Of a stretch of 64,000 nt of DNA, positions 8,948-17,053 are shown piece after piece (position 1 is the stretch's first letter; each line of letters opens with the position of its first letter). The DNA is taken from the NCBI GenBank assembly GCA_003650125.1, contig QNFX01000003.1:1-64000 (forward strand), in the 5' to 3' direction. The translations under genes and the position numbers were made by a program. This DNA is from Campylobacterota bacterium (GTDB taxonomy: Bacteria; Bdellovibrionota; Bacteriovoracia; Bacteriovoracales; Bacteriovoracaceae). The notes beneath the pieces are model-generated. The model searched no databases, was not told where the DNA came from, and saw only the letters and a program-made list of their open reading frames with translations.

Positions 8948-10224
8948 TGAGTGGAACCTTAAAGAAAGTGGCCATCATTGGAGGGACGAGAATTCCCTTT
9001 TGTCGTTCTATGACAAGATATTCAAATTTAGGAAATCGTGAAATGATGACGGGTGTTTTAAAAGAACTGGTCATTAAATATAACTTGAATGGAAAAACTT
9101 TAGGTGGAGTGGCGGTTGGAGCAGTAGTTAAAAGCTCACGAGATTTTTCATTGGCCAGAGAGTGCGCCATTGATGCTGGAATCAGCTATGAAACTCCGGC
9201 CTTTGATATTCAGATGGCCTGCGGAACCTCTCTTGAGGCGGCAATTATTTTAGGCCATAAAATTGCCGTAGGAGAAATTGATTCAGGCATTGCCGGCGGA
9301 GTGGATTCTACAAGTGTTGTTCCCATAGAGATGGGCACAAAGCTTTCTGCTAAACTTCAATCATTGGCCAAAGCAAAAACTATTGGAAAAAAATTAAAAG
9401 CTCTTACTAATTTAAAAATTAAAGATGTGACACCAAAACTACCGGCCCTAAAAGAGCCAAGAACGGGTCTTTCCATGGGAGACCACTGTGAATTAATGGC
9501 CAAAGAATGGGGTATTACAAGAGCAGATCAAGATAAATTGGCCTTTAAAAGTCACCAAAACACCGCTAAAGCATATGAGAGTGGATTTTTAGATGATTTA
9601 GTTTTTCCTTTTCACGGTGTGGGGAAAGATAACAATGTTCGACCCGGAACTTCGTTGGAAAAAATGGGCAAGTTAAAACCAGTCTTTGATAGAGAAAAGG
9701 GAACCTTAACTGCTGCCAATAGCTCTCCGACAACCGATGGTGCTTCGGCCTGTTTTTTATGTACGGAAGAGTATGCATTAAAGCATGGACTTGAAATTCA
9801 AAGCTATTTAACTTTTTCTCAAGAAGCGGCGGTCGATTACAAAAATAAAGAAGGTCTTTTGATGGCCCCGGCCTACGCAGTTTCGAGAATGCTGGATCGT
9901 GCTAACTTGAAATTACAAGACTTTGACTTTTATGAAATACATGAGGCCTTTTCGGCCCAAGTTCTTTGTACTCTAGCGGCCTGGAATGATGCTAAGTTCT
10001 GTGAAGAAAGACTTGGTAGAAATGAAGTTCTAGGCACCATCGATCCTTCAAAATTAAATGTTATGGGAGGCTCTGTTGCTATTGGACATCCTTTTGCTGC
10101 AACGGGAACAAGAATTCTTGCAGGTCTTTCAAAGCTTCTATATCAAAAAGGCTCAGGTAGAGGATTGATATCTATTTGTACTGCAGGTGGCATGGGAGTA
10201 ACTGCTATATTAGAGAGGAATTGA
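8947..10224 (+). CDS. Acetyl-CoA acyltransferase (thiolase, FadI-like), 425 aa
   Basis: Thiolase: condensation or cleavage of acyl-CoA, the last step of fatty-acid beta-oxidation. Visible motifs are the nucleophile Cys92 in QMACGTSLEAA, the active-site EIHEAFSAQ, GGSVAIGHPFAATG with the catalytic His, and ICTAGGMG with the second Cys. The length and the loop around residues 140-165 suit the FadI branch rather than biosynthetic AtoB, but the two are hard to separate by eye. No fadJ/hydroxyacyl-CoA dehydrogenase is adjacent. It is translated directly after the solute-binding lipoprotein with a one-base overlap. Confidence 0.9.
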   Translation: MSGTLKKVAIIGGTRIPFCRSMTRYSNLGNREMMTGVLKELVIKYNLNGKTLGGVAVGAVVKSSRDFSLARECAIDAGISYETPAFDIQMACGTSLEAAIILGHKIAVGEIDSGIAGGVDSTSVVPIEMGTKLSAKLQSLAKAKTIGKKLKALTNLKIKDVTPKLPALKEPRTGLSMGDHCELMAKEWGITRADQDKLAFKSHQNTAKAYESGFLDDLVFPFHGVGKDNNVRPGTSLEKMGKLKPVFDREKGTLTAANSSPTTDGASACFLCTEEYALKHGLEIQSYLTFSQEAAVDYKNKEGLLMAPAYAVSRMLDRANLKLQDFDFYEIHEAFSAQVLCTLAAWNDAKFCEERLGRNEVLGTIDPSKLNVMGGSVAIGHPFAATGTRILAGLSKLLYQKGSGRGLISICTAGGMGVTAILERN

Positions 10225-10313
10225 GAAAAATAAACACCTTGACAGTAATTTCTTAAAATGAAAGCCTAGAACGACTGTCTTTTTAAATTAAGCAGTTAAC
10301 TAACGGAGAGGCC

Positions 10314-10781
10314 ATGGATGATCTTAAGATTAATGATATAGTTTTTTCTCCTAATTTTGGTATTGGGAAAGTTCTCGGTTTTGAGGAGATTGATGGTTCT
10401 AAGGATACTTTTGTTGTCATTGAATCAAGAGAAAAAAATTTTAGATCTCTTATTCCTATAAAAGAGGTAAATAATTTTCGAAAACAATCTTCACTCGAAA
10501 TGATAAAAAATCTTTTAGAGAAACTAGGTTCTTCTATAAAAATTGAAGAGTTTGAATCTAAAAAACATAGGATTCTTTACTTTAAAGAAAAGGCCTTAAA
10601 TCAAAACCTAGAAAATGTTAGTGATACAATTTTAGAACTTAGAGCTATCCAAGATAGAGGGAAGATTGAAAATCAGATCCTTGAATCTTTGATTACCTCT
10701 CTTTCTATTGAAATTGGAGTCGTTTTAGACGTGGATAGAAAAAAGGCCGGCGAAATTTTAAATGATTCGTTTAAAGCTTAA
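10314..10781 (+). CDS. CarD/CdnL-TRCF family transcription regulator, 155 aa
   Basis: The N-terminal 60 residues (LKINDIVFSPNFGIGKVLGF, then FVVIESREKNFRSLIPI) match the Tudor-like RNA-polymerase-interaction domain of CarD/CdnL. The remainder is helical, with a terminal LSIEIGVVLDVDRKKAGEIL helix typical of the family. CarD proteins bind the beta subunit and stabilise open promoter complexes, setting rRNA and growth genes. The start has GGAGAGG just upstream. A SlyD-like chaperone follows 12 bases downstream, so the two are probably one operon. A TTGACA lies about 70 bases upstream, but I found no matching -10. Confidence 0.8.
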   Translation: MDDLKINDIVFSPNFGIGKVLGFEEIDGSKDTFVVIESREKNFRSLIPIKEVNNFRKQSSLEMIKNLLEKLGSSIKIEEFESKKHRILYFKEKALNQNLENVSDTILELRAIQDRGKIENQILESLITSLSIEIGVVLDVDRKKAGEILNDSFKA

Positions 10782-10793
10782 AAGGAATGAAAT

Positions 10794-11213
10794 ATGTCTA
10801 TTAAGAGTGGAGATAAAATTTCTATTAATTTCGTGGCCAAGCTTGAAGATGGACAGGTCTTTTCCGATTCTAAAAACGATGGGCCTTTAGACTTTACTGT
10901 AGGTGAATTTGATCTCATCAGTGGCCTAAATCAAGCAGTGATAGGCCTAGATGAAGGTGAAAAGAAAGAAGTGACCTTAAAACCAGAAGAGGCCTTTGGT
11001 AAGTATGATGAAGAGCTTCTAATGTCCTATGCGATAGACCAACTGCCACCAGAAACAATTGTAGGTGTTCAGTTTAAAGACGATCAAACAGAAAAAATCT
11101 GGACTGTTAAAAATATTGATGAAGAGAAAGGTGAGGCCATCTTAGACGGGAATCATATTCTCGCCGGACAGCCTATCATTTTTTCAATTGAAGTAATTAA
11201 GGTTGAGTCCTAG
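10794..11213 (+). CDS. FKBP-type peptidyl-prolyl isomerase, SlyD-like, 139 aa
   Basis: The FKBP half is clear: KISINFVAKLEDGQVFSDS and PLDFTVGEFDLISGLNQAVIG, then EEAFGKYDEELL, with the inserted flap region of SlyD. The family combines prolyl isomerisation with chaperone activity in the cytoplasm. The histidine-rich metal-binding tail of E. coli SlyD is missing: the chain ends at IEVIKVES. It follows the CarD-like gene closely, and its 3' end overlaps by 17 bases the 3' end of the convergent helicase gene. Confidence 0.88.
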   Translation: MSIKSGDKISINFVAKLEDGQVFSDSKNDGPLDFTVGEFDLISGLNQAVIGLDEGEKKEVTLKPEEAFGKYDEELLMSYAIDQLPPETIVGVQFKDDQTEKIWTVKNIDEEKGEAILDGNHILAGQPIIFSIEVIKVES

Positions 11214-13140
11214 GTTTTCTATTCTCACTTCTTTTAGGAATAATTTTTATCTTTTTTAGATTACCATCGCCAATTGACTGAGTCTTAAACTTTGGATCCT
11301 TACTGAAAAATTGATGGATAATAAAACGGTCTTTAGCTGCCATAGGATTTAAAATCACAGGTGATTTCGTTTTTATGGCCTTATCTCGCATCTTTCTGGC
11401 GAGATTTTCCAGACGTTTATCACTTGATCTCCGCATATTTTTAGTTGAGAAATCAATTCTTAATTTGGCATCAATATTTACATATTTGCTGAGAATTCTT
11501 TTAGATAAAAAAGAGATATCATGCAGAAGTTCAGCGTTGTTTTCAAGGAGAACCTTTTCATCTTTTCCAGCAAAAGAAATTCTTAAATAGTTTGGCTTAA
11601 CTTTAGTTATAAAAGAAACTTCAAGTAAGGATTTTTTAATAAAAGTTTCAACTAGATTTTCTAAGATTTCTTTATAATTGGCCTTAAGGTTAAATTCAAA
11701 GGTTTTTGTTTTAGGGCCAAGTCCAAAAAAGGTTCTTTTACCTGTACTGATAACTTTATAATCTAGAGTTTCAATATTGGTAATAGGAAATAAATTAGAT
11801 GCTAGTTTTTTTGCTTTAGAAAGACTCCAAGAAGTAACAAGTTCTGTTCTAATTTTAAAAGGAGTAAGGACTTTTGGTTTTACTTCTCTTGGCCTTCTCG
11901 GTTTCTCTTCTCTAGGACGTTGTTTTGGCCTTTCTTCTCGTCTTTTTTCTTTTGCAGCAGGGCGAGGTCTAGGTCCTACTTTAATCTCAAGCATTTCATC
12001 AGTTACTTCTTCCCTTGGAATTTTCATCTCAAGGAAACTTTCAATGGCATCTAGAAAATCACAATCTTTAAAACCACAAAAACTTATGGCGCGGCCCTCT
12101 TTTCCAGCTCTACCAGTTCTTCCAATTCGGTGAACATAATTTGAGGGGTCTTGAGGAAGGTCGTAGTTAACGACTAGCTTAATATCTTTTATATCTAGGC
12201 CTCTAGCTGCAACATCAGTACAAACCAAAATTTGCGTCTTTTTGGATTTAAAATCTTCTAAAAGTTTAGATCTTTTATTTTGTGGAAGATCTCCGGTAAT
12301 TCCTTGGGCCTTGAAGTCAAGATTTTGCAGCCACTGGGACACAATCATCGTTTCAGATTTAGTATTACAAAAAATCATGGCGTAAGTTTCAGGGTTACTC
12401 TTTAAAATACCAACTAGCATTGACATTTTTTCGTCATCACCTAGGTGGGCCATGGTGTGGTTTATTTTTTCCACAATCATTTTTTCAGTATTTAGTTTGA
12501 TTTCCACAGGAACACTGTGAAATCGATAAGCAATGTTTAATACATCTAAGTGAACGGTGGCAGAAAACATTAGAAATTGTCTGGTTTTTGGAACAGCTCT
12601 TAGGATAAAATTGATCTCTTCCTTAAAGCCCATATCTAAAAGCCTGTCGGCCTCATCAAGGACAATACCTTCTGTTTTAGCAAAGGTTACTACCCCTTGC
12701 TTATATAAATCTTTAAGTCTACCAGGAGTAGCAATAAGGATATGAATACCCTTTTTAAGAATTTCTTTTTGCTTGTCTGCAGATTCACCACCAATAATTA
12801 GGGCGGAGTTGATACCAAGGGCCTCTCCAAAATTTTTGCATACTTCAAAAGTTTGTTGGGCCAGCTCCCGGGTAGGGCTCATAACTACAAAATAAGGAGC
12901 AGCAAGATTTTTACCCTCAGTTTTATGAGGAGATTTTCCTGTTAATTTTTGAAGCATTGGAATGACAAATGCCCCAGTTTTTCCACTTCCAGTTTCTGCT
13001 TGGGCCAAAATATCTTTTCCCTCTAAAATAAGGGGGATGGAGTTTACCTGCACTGGGGTAGGAGTTAAGAAATTATGTTTTTTTAGATTTTCAACAAGAT
13101 CGGGATCGAGGGAAAACTGTTCAAATGTAGGTTCTGTCAT
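11197..13140 (-). CDS. DEAD-box RNA helicase fused to a Jag/KhpB-like RNA-binding module, 647 aa
   Basis: Residues 1-370 are a complete DEAD-box core: Q motif (TPTPVQ), Walker A AETGSGKT at about 48-55, PTRELAQQ, VLDEADRLLDMGF, FSAT and HRIGRTGRAG. A basic Arg/Pro/Lys linker (about 383-425) follows. Residues about 433-486 resemble the Jag N-domain (TFFGLGPKTKTFEF), 490-570 a KH-like domain, and 575-637 an R3H domain (LARKMRDKAIKTKSPVILNP, then DRFIIH with the R-x3-H pair). In Jag the KH loop reads GxxG; here the equivalent is LLENNAELL, so the KH loop is degenerate. The helicase would unwind RNA, perhaps in ribosome or mRNA handling, guided by the R3H part. Confidence 0.85.
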   Translation of the reverse strand: MTEPTFEQFSLDPDLVENLKKHNFLTPTPVQVNSIPLILEGKDILAQAETGSGKTGAFVIPMLQKLTGKSPHKTEGKNLAAPYFVVMSPTRELAQQTFEVCKNFGEALGINSALIIGGESADKQKEILKKGIHILIATPGRLKDLYKQGVVTFAKTEGIVLDEADRLLDMGFKEEINFILRAVPKTRQFLMFSATVHLDVLNIAYRFHSVPVEIKLNTEKMIVEKINHTMAHLGDDEKMSMLVGILKSNPETYAMIFCNTKSETMIVSQWLQNLDFKAQGITGDLPQNKRSKLLEDFKSKKTQILVCTDVAARGLDIKDIKLVVNYDLPQDPSNYVHRIGRTGRAGKEGRAISFCGFKDCDFLDAIESFLEMKIPREEVTDEMLEIKVGPRPRPAAKEKRREERPKQRPREEKPRRPREVKPKVLTPFKIRTELVTSWSLSKAKKLASNLFPITNIETLDYKVISTGKRTFFGLGPKTKTFEFNLKANYKEILENLVETFIKKSLLEVSFITKVKPNYLRISFAGKDEKVLLENNAELLHDISFLSKRILSKYVNIDAKLRIDFSTKNMRRSSDKRLENLARKMRDKAIKTKSPVILNPMAAKDRFIIHQFFSKDPKFKTQSIGDGNLKKIKIIPKRSENRKPRTQP

Positions 13141-13245
13141 AGTAAATGTTTGTAGAATGATTCTAGCATGGAGTCAATGGAATACCCCTAAGAGAGAAAT
13201 ATCTTTACACTACAACGCGGAGTGAAAGAGAGTGATTACAGTGAC

Positions 13246-13848
13246 TTAAATCCTCGTCTCAATATAATCGATAATAAACTTCCTTAGAGAGAGAATATTT
13301 TCATGAGTTAAAAAAGGAGAGAGCTCAGGCCTTCGGGGCATTTCTTTTAAGAGGAGATCATTTAAGGCATAATTTATAGTTTGCATTCCAACGTATAGAT
13401 TTAAAAAGAAATCGATATTTCCGGCCCCCCAGGGCCCTATAAGTTCTGCTACATCAGGATGGAACTTACAAGTATCGCATCCCTGGCAAAATCCTTCATT
13501 TAAAATATAGTTGATGTGATTTAGCGCCTGGATACTGACTTCTTTTTCCCTGATTCTTTCATTCTTTTTAAAATCAGTGATCAATTCATCAAGTGTTTCT
13601 GGAGTATCATGGGTGGCGGACATTACCTGTTCATAAAAAGTGGCATTTAAAGAGAAGATTATTATATCCTCTAGTAAAAAATTGGCCAACTCTTCTTCAT
13701 TTTTTACTGAATCCTCAAGTCTTGTCAGGGAGTTCACGGCCATCTTAAAAGGGAAGTCATCTTGGCCCTCATTGGCCACAAACCAAGTAATTAAAGGGTT
13801 TTTGTGAAACTCTTTTTCCTTTTTTGAAATATCTTTTATTAGTGCCAT
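13246..13848 (-). CDS. Hypothetical protein with CxxCxxCxxH cluster, 200 aa
   Basis: I do not recognise this protein. It is soluble, acidic and mostly helical. Residues 121-130 read CQGCDTCKFH, a compact C-x2-C-x2-C-x2-H arrangement that could bind a metal or an iron-sulphur cluster, followed by IGPWGAGNIDFFLNLYVG, which looks like a helix-packing region. The start has a GGAGA Shine-Dalgarno. It lies 11 bases after the end of a secreted-protein gene on the same strand, so the pair is probably an operon; the two share no similarity. Confidence 0.7.
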   Translation of the reverse strand: MALIKDISKKEKEFHKNPLITWFVANEGQDDFPFKMAVNSLTRLEDSVKNEEELANFLLEDIIIFSLNATFYEQVMSATHDTPETLDELITDFKKNERIREKEVSIQALNHINYILNEGFCQGCDTCKFHPDVAELIGPWGAGNIDFFLNLYVGMQTINYALNDLLLKEMPRRPELSPFLTHENILSLRKFIIDYIETRI

Positions 13849-13859
13849 AATAAGATCTC

Positions 13860-14627
13860 CTATCTAATTATAATCCGATTCTTTATTAAGTTATTCATTG
13901 TTGCTTCATTATTTTCCAAAATATCTAAGGTGATATCTATTGGGTTCTTGTTGGACTTAGAAGAGGCCATTTTATAATTTTCGTTTAAGATTTCTTGAAT
14001 TTTAATTTCTGTTTGATCTTTAAAGTGAACTAAGTAACCTATGAAATCCCTAGGGTAGAAGATTTTTTCGGTATAAAGATCTCCTGTATCAGTTGGGATA
14101 ATCCTTTGGACGATGGTATTTTTTCCTTTTAAGGTTATTTTGTTAACACCTAAACTTTGACCACCTTTTCGTGGCCGATATCTCTGCATTTTTTTATTAA
14201 TAAATTTTTTAAGCTCAGTTACCGGATGTGACCAGTTAGAGGAACAGTTATCCTCAGTTAATAGATGAGGAGGATATTTTCCTTGAATGATCTTTTTTAT
14301 TATGTTGTCTTCTTTTATACTGCATTCATATTTTGTTTTAGGTGCTGTTTCAAAGATAATAGTTTTAGGGCCATTTTCTTCATTAACTAGATAAAAATAT
14401 GCTCTTTGTTTTTTTAAAAAAAGATCTCGAGTGTCAAAAAAGTAATAATTTTGAAATTTTATTTTTCCTGGAACTTCTTTTCTAAAACGGAAAAGATCAT
14501 CTTTATTTTTATATTTTTTTAAAATGGTGTGTTTATCTAAAACAGTTTGGAATTGTGCTTTGGAGAGGTAATTCTGACCTGCAAAAACGACTGGTGAGAA
14601 TATGAACAATAGTATGAATCCTTTCAT
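13860..14627 (-). CDS. Secreted hypothetical protein, 255 aa
   Basis: Signal peptide residues 1-16 (MKGFILLFIFSPVVFA). The mature part is Lys-rich, with two cysteines (in KYECSIKED and TEDNCSSNW) that may form a disulfide. TLKGKNTIVQRIIPTDTGDLYTEKIFYPRDFIGYLVHF reads like extended beta strands, here cited only as a region (about residues 165-205). No enzymatic motif is visible. It is likely periplasmic or surface-exposed. It precedes the CxxCxxCxxH protein in a two-gene operon and lies downstream of the MATE exporter on the same strand. Confidence 0.65.
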   Translation of the reverse strand: MKGFILLFIFSPVVFAGQNYLSKAQFQTVLDKHTILKKYKNKDDLFRFRKEVPGKIKFQNYYFFDTRDLFLKKQRAYFYLVNEENGPKTIIFETAPKTKYECSIKEDNIIKKIIQGKYPPHLLTEDNCSSNWSHPVTELKKFINKKMQRYRPRKGGQSLGVNKITLKGKNTIVQRIIPTDTGDLYTEKIFYPRDFIGYLVHFKDQTEIKIQEILNENYKMASSKSNKNPIDITLDILENNEATMNNLIKNRIIIR

Positions 14628-14696
14628 ATATATATTGTAGCTCTTTCTTTAGGAGAATAAAAATATCTGACGAAACTACCATAGTTTTTTTTGCAT

Positions 14697-16022
14697 TCAT
14701 AAGTTGATTTTTGTCCAAGCACCTTTTTTCCACATCCCCATAAAAATAAAACTTTGTACTCCCCTATAACTGACAAAGATAAGCCAGATGACCAAAAGGC
14801 CGTGACCTAAGAGAGGGCCCAAAAGATAGGCCAGGGGTAAAAAAATCATCCATTGCAAAACAATAGTTACCACCATGACTTTTTTAGAATCACCGGCCCC
14901 TAAAAGAGAATTCATAAAAATCAAACCCACAGCTTCTATCGACATAGATATTCCCGATAAGCGCATAGGCCAGGAAGCAATTTCAATAGTTAGAGGATCT
15001 TGTATGAAAATAGAAATTAAAATTTCTGGAATAAAAATTAAGGGAAGCCCTAAAATACCTAAAAGTATCATACCTATCTTGACTACATCCAATCCCCATT
15101 TTTTTGCGTCCTCAATATCTTCTTTTCCTAGGGCCTGTCCTATAAGACTTGCAGCAGCTATACCAAGTCCCATCCCCGGAAGAATACAAACTAATAAAAC
15201 AGTGATCAATATATGGGCGGCCGCTAATTCGACAGTTCCAATTTTTCCAATAATTAAAAAAAGTACTGTAAAGCCTGTTGCGAAAAAGAGTTGTTGTATT
15301 CCGTTTGGAAGAGAAATCTTTATTAAATCTCTAAAACCATTTTTTGAAGGGAGAGCTTTTAAAAATCCATGGTCACGGGCCTTCAAAATACCCAGGAAAA
15401 AATAAGTTAAGGTGCCAATGCCCATTGATATGGCCGAGCCTATTGCCGCTCCGTCTACTCCAAGGGCCGGAAAACCAAACTTTCCAAAAATAAGACAATA
15501 ATTTAACAAAATATTAGAAACGTGCATGACCACTAAAGTGGTCATATACATTCCGGGTTTGTTGACGGCGTTCCAAAAACCTCTGAAGGAAAAGTTTATA
15601 CCTACAAAGATAATGGCGAGAACTCTAATTTGCAGATAACTGGAGCCAAGCTTAATAACTTCTGGATCTTGATTTAAAAAAGGATAAATGGAAGGCGTAA
15701 GAGAATAAAAAAGAAGAGATAAGAGACTACCAACAATAATGGAGAGAAAGATTCCACCATTTAAAGGGATTGCCGTTTCTGCTTGCTTTCCTTCACCTAG
15801 TCTTCTAGCGGAGGTGGCAAGAACACCTGTGGAAATCCCCAGAATAATTGATTGGGACATAAATAGGGCAAAACCACCGAGTCCTACGGCCGCTAGCGCA
15901 GCGTTTCCCAAAGTTCCCACCATGGCGGTATCCACGAGATTAAAAATATTTTGGGAGACCATCCCTCCAATAATGGGGAGAGATAGTTTTAAGATTCTTT
16001 TTAAGCGATCTTTTTCTATCAA
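14697..16022 (-). CDS. MATE family multidrug/metabolite efflux transporter, 441 aa
   Basis: Twelve hydrophobic segments in two matching halves. The first half opens with LSLPIIGGMVSQNIFNLVDTAMVGTLG and the second with ISLPNGIQQLFFATGFTVLFLIIGKIG, the family's repeated signature. Such proteins export cationic drugs or metabolites using a sodium or proton gradient across the inner membrane. The start is TTG with an upstream AGGGA at good spacing. It is divergent from the astacin gene, with only 32 bases between the starts, so their promoters must overlap. The substrate cannot be read from the sequence. Confidence 0.9.
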   Translation of the reverse strand: MIEKDRLKRILKLSLPIIGGMVSQNIFNLVDTAMVGTLGNAALAAVGLGGFALFMSQSIILGISTGVLATSARRLGEGKQAETAIPLNGGIFLSIIVGSLLSLLFYSLTPSIYPFLNQDPEVIKLGSSYLQIRVLAIIFVGINFSFRGFWNAVNKPGMYMTTLVVMHVSNILLNYCLIFGKFGFPALGVDGAAIGSAISMGIGTLTYFFLGILKARDHGFLKALPSKNGFRDLIKISLPNGIQQLFFATGFTVLFLIIGKIGTVELAAAHILITVLLVCILPGMGLGIAAASLIGQALGKEDIEDAKKWGLDVVKIGMILLGILGLPLIFIPEILISIFIQDPLTIEIASWPMRLSGISMSIEAVGLIFMNSLLGAGDSKKVMVVTIVLQWMIFLPLAYLLGPLLGHGLLVIWLIFVSYRGVQSFIFMGMWKKGAWTKINL

Positions 16023-16054
16023 CTTAAGTATCCCTGGATTAAAATTAGAAGGTC

Positions 16055-16999
16055 ATGAAAAAAATACTTGTAGCGACTTTTATCGGATTTTTAATTTATA
16101 CCTTTTATTTCTTTTATAGGGAAGATATCCGATCTGAAAAGAAAATAGTCATTTTTAAACAAAATCCTATTACCATGACAGAGAAAGTGACAATTCCTAG
16201 AGTTAAAGTCAGGAAAAAAGTATCTAAAATAAAAGCAAAAAAAGTTAAAGAAGAAAAAAGAGGAATCTTAAAAAATTTAGAAAAAGATGAAACTTATGTA
16301 GAGCTGGATAACAAAGGAAATATGCTCGTCACCTCAGTTTTTATTAATGGGAAATATGTAATTTATCAAGGCGATATTTTAATATCTGATAAAGAGACTT
16401 TTTATAAGGAGGGGAGGGATAAAAAACCCCTTACGGTGGGGAGACCTAAACTTTGGCCTGGCGGTGAGGTTCCCTACGTAGTTGAAGATGGGCTTCATAA
16501 TCAAAAAGAAGTAGCTGAGGCCATAGACTATTTAAATCGAAATACTGATATAAAATTTATGCCAAGAAAAGATGAAAAAGGGTATGTCGAGTTTAAGCAA
16601 GGAGAAAGCAATTGCTATGCTAGTTTAGGGTATAAAGAACAAAAACGGCAGGTGGTTTTAGAGAAGGGATGTGGAAAAAAAGAAATTCTACATGAATTGA
16701 TGCATATTCTGGGATTTTTTCATGAACAATGCCGGGAAGACAGGGATAACTACCTCATTGTTATCTGGGATAATATCGATGAAAAATTTCACCCTCAATT
16801 TAAAAAGATACCCATGTCCCTGATGCATATCAAAGGCTCCACATTTGATTTCAATTCCATCATGCTCTACGGCCCCAACTTTTTCGCTATCTATCCAGGA
16901 GAGTATACTATGACCACTACAAGTGGCGATATTTACAAAGGAAATACCAAAGGGGAATTAAGTAGGGATGATATTACTCGAATTAATTCAGTTTATTAG
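16055..16999 (+). CDS. Membrane-anchored astacin-like (M12A) metalloprotease, 314 aa
   Basis: An N-terminal hydrophobic segment (residues 4-20) without a clear cleavage site suggests a membrane anchor or uncleaved signal. A Lys/Arg/Val-rich linker follows (about 40-70). The catalytic domain starts near 130. Zinc motif HELMHILGFFHEQ: His213, Glu214, His217 and His223, with Glu224 as in astacins. A Met-turn SIMLYG (Met270) is followed by the conserved Tyr. Cysteines in NCYA, GCGK and EQCRED may form the family disulfides. The domain before 130 may act as a propeptide. The astacin domain lacks accessory C-terminal modules. Confidence 0.88.
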   Translation: MKKILVATFIGFLIYTFYFFYREDIRSEKKIVIFKQNPITMTEKVTIPRVKVRKKVSKIKAKKVKEEKRGILKNLEKDETYVELDNKGNMLVTSVFINGKYVIYQGDILISDKETFYKEGRDKKPLTVGRPKLWPGGEVPYVVEDGLHNQKEVAEAIDYLNRNTDIKFMPRKDEKGYVEFKQGESNCYASLGYKEQKRQVVLEKGCGKKEILHELMHILGFFHEQCREDRDNYLIVIWDNIDEKFHPQFKKIPMSLMHIKGSTFDFNSIMLYGPNFFAIYPGEYTMTTTSGDIYKGNTKGELSRDDITRINSVY

Positions 17000-17053
17000 A
17001 CAAATAAAAAACACTTTGACGATTAACGCATATAGACAAGGACAAGGAACATT

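Noticed and set aside
10239-10244. TTGACA as -35 of a promoter for the CarD-like gene
   Set aside because: No acceptable -10 is present at 16-18 bases; the promoter cannot be supported.
11777-12133. 118-residue frame opposite the helicase gene
   Set aside because: Shadow of the helicase basic linker and conserved core.
14875-15405. 176-residue frame opposite the MATE gene
   Set aside because: It is a shadow of the MATE coding sequence, rich in Ile/Lys/Pro patterns, and without a start context.
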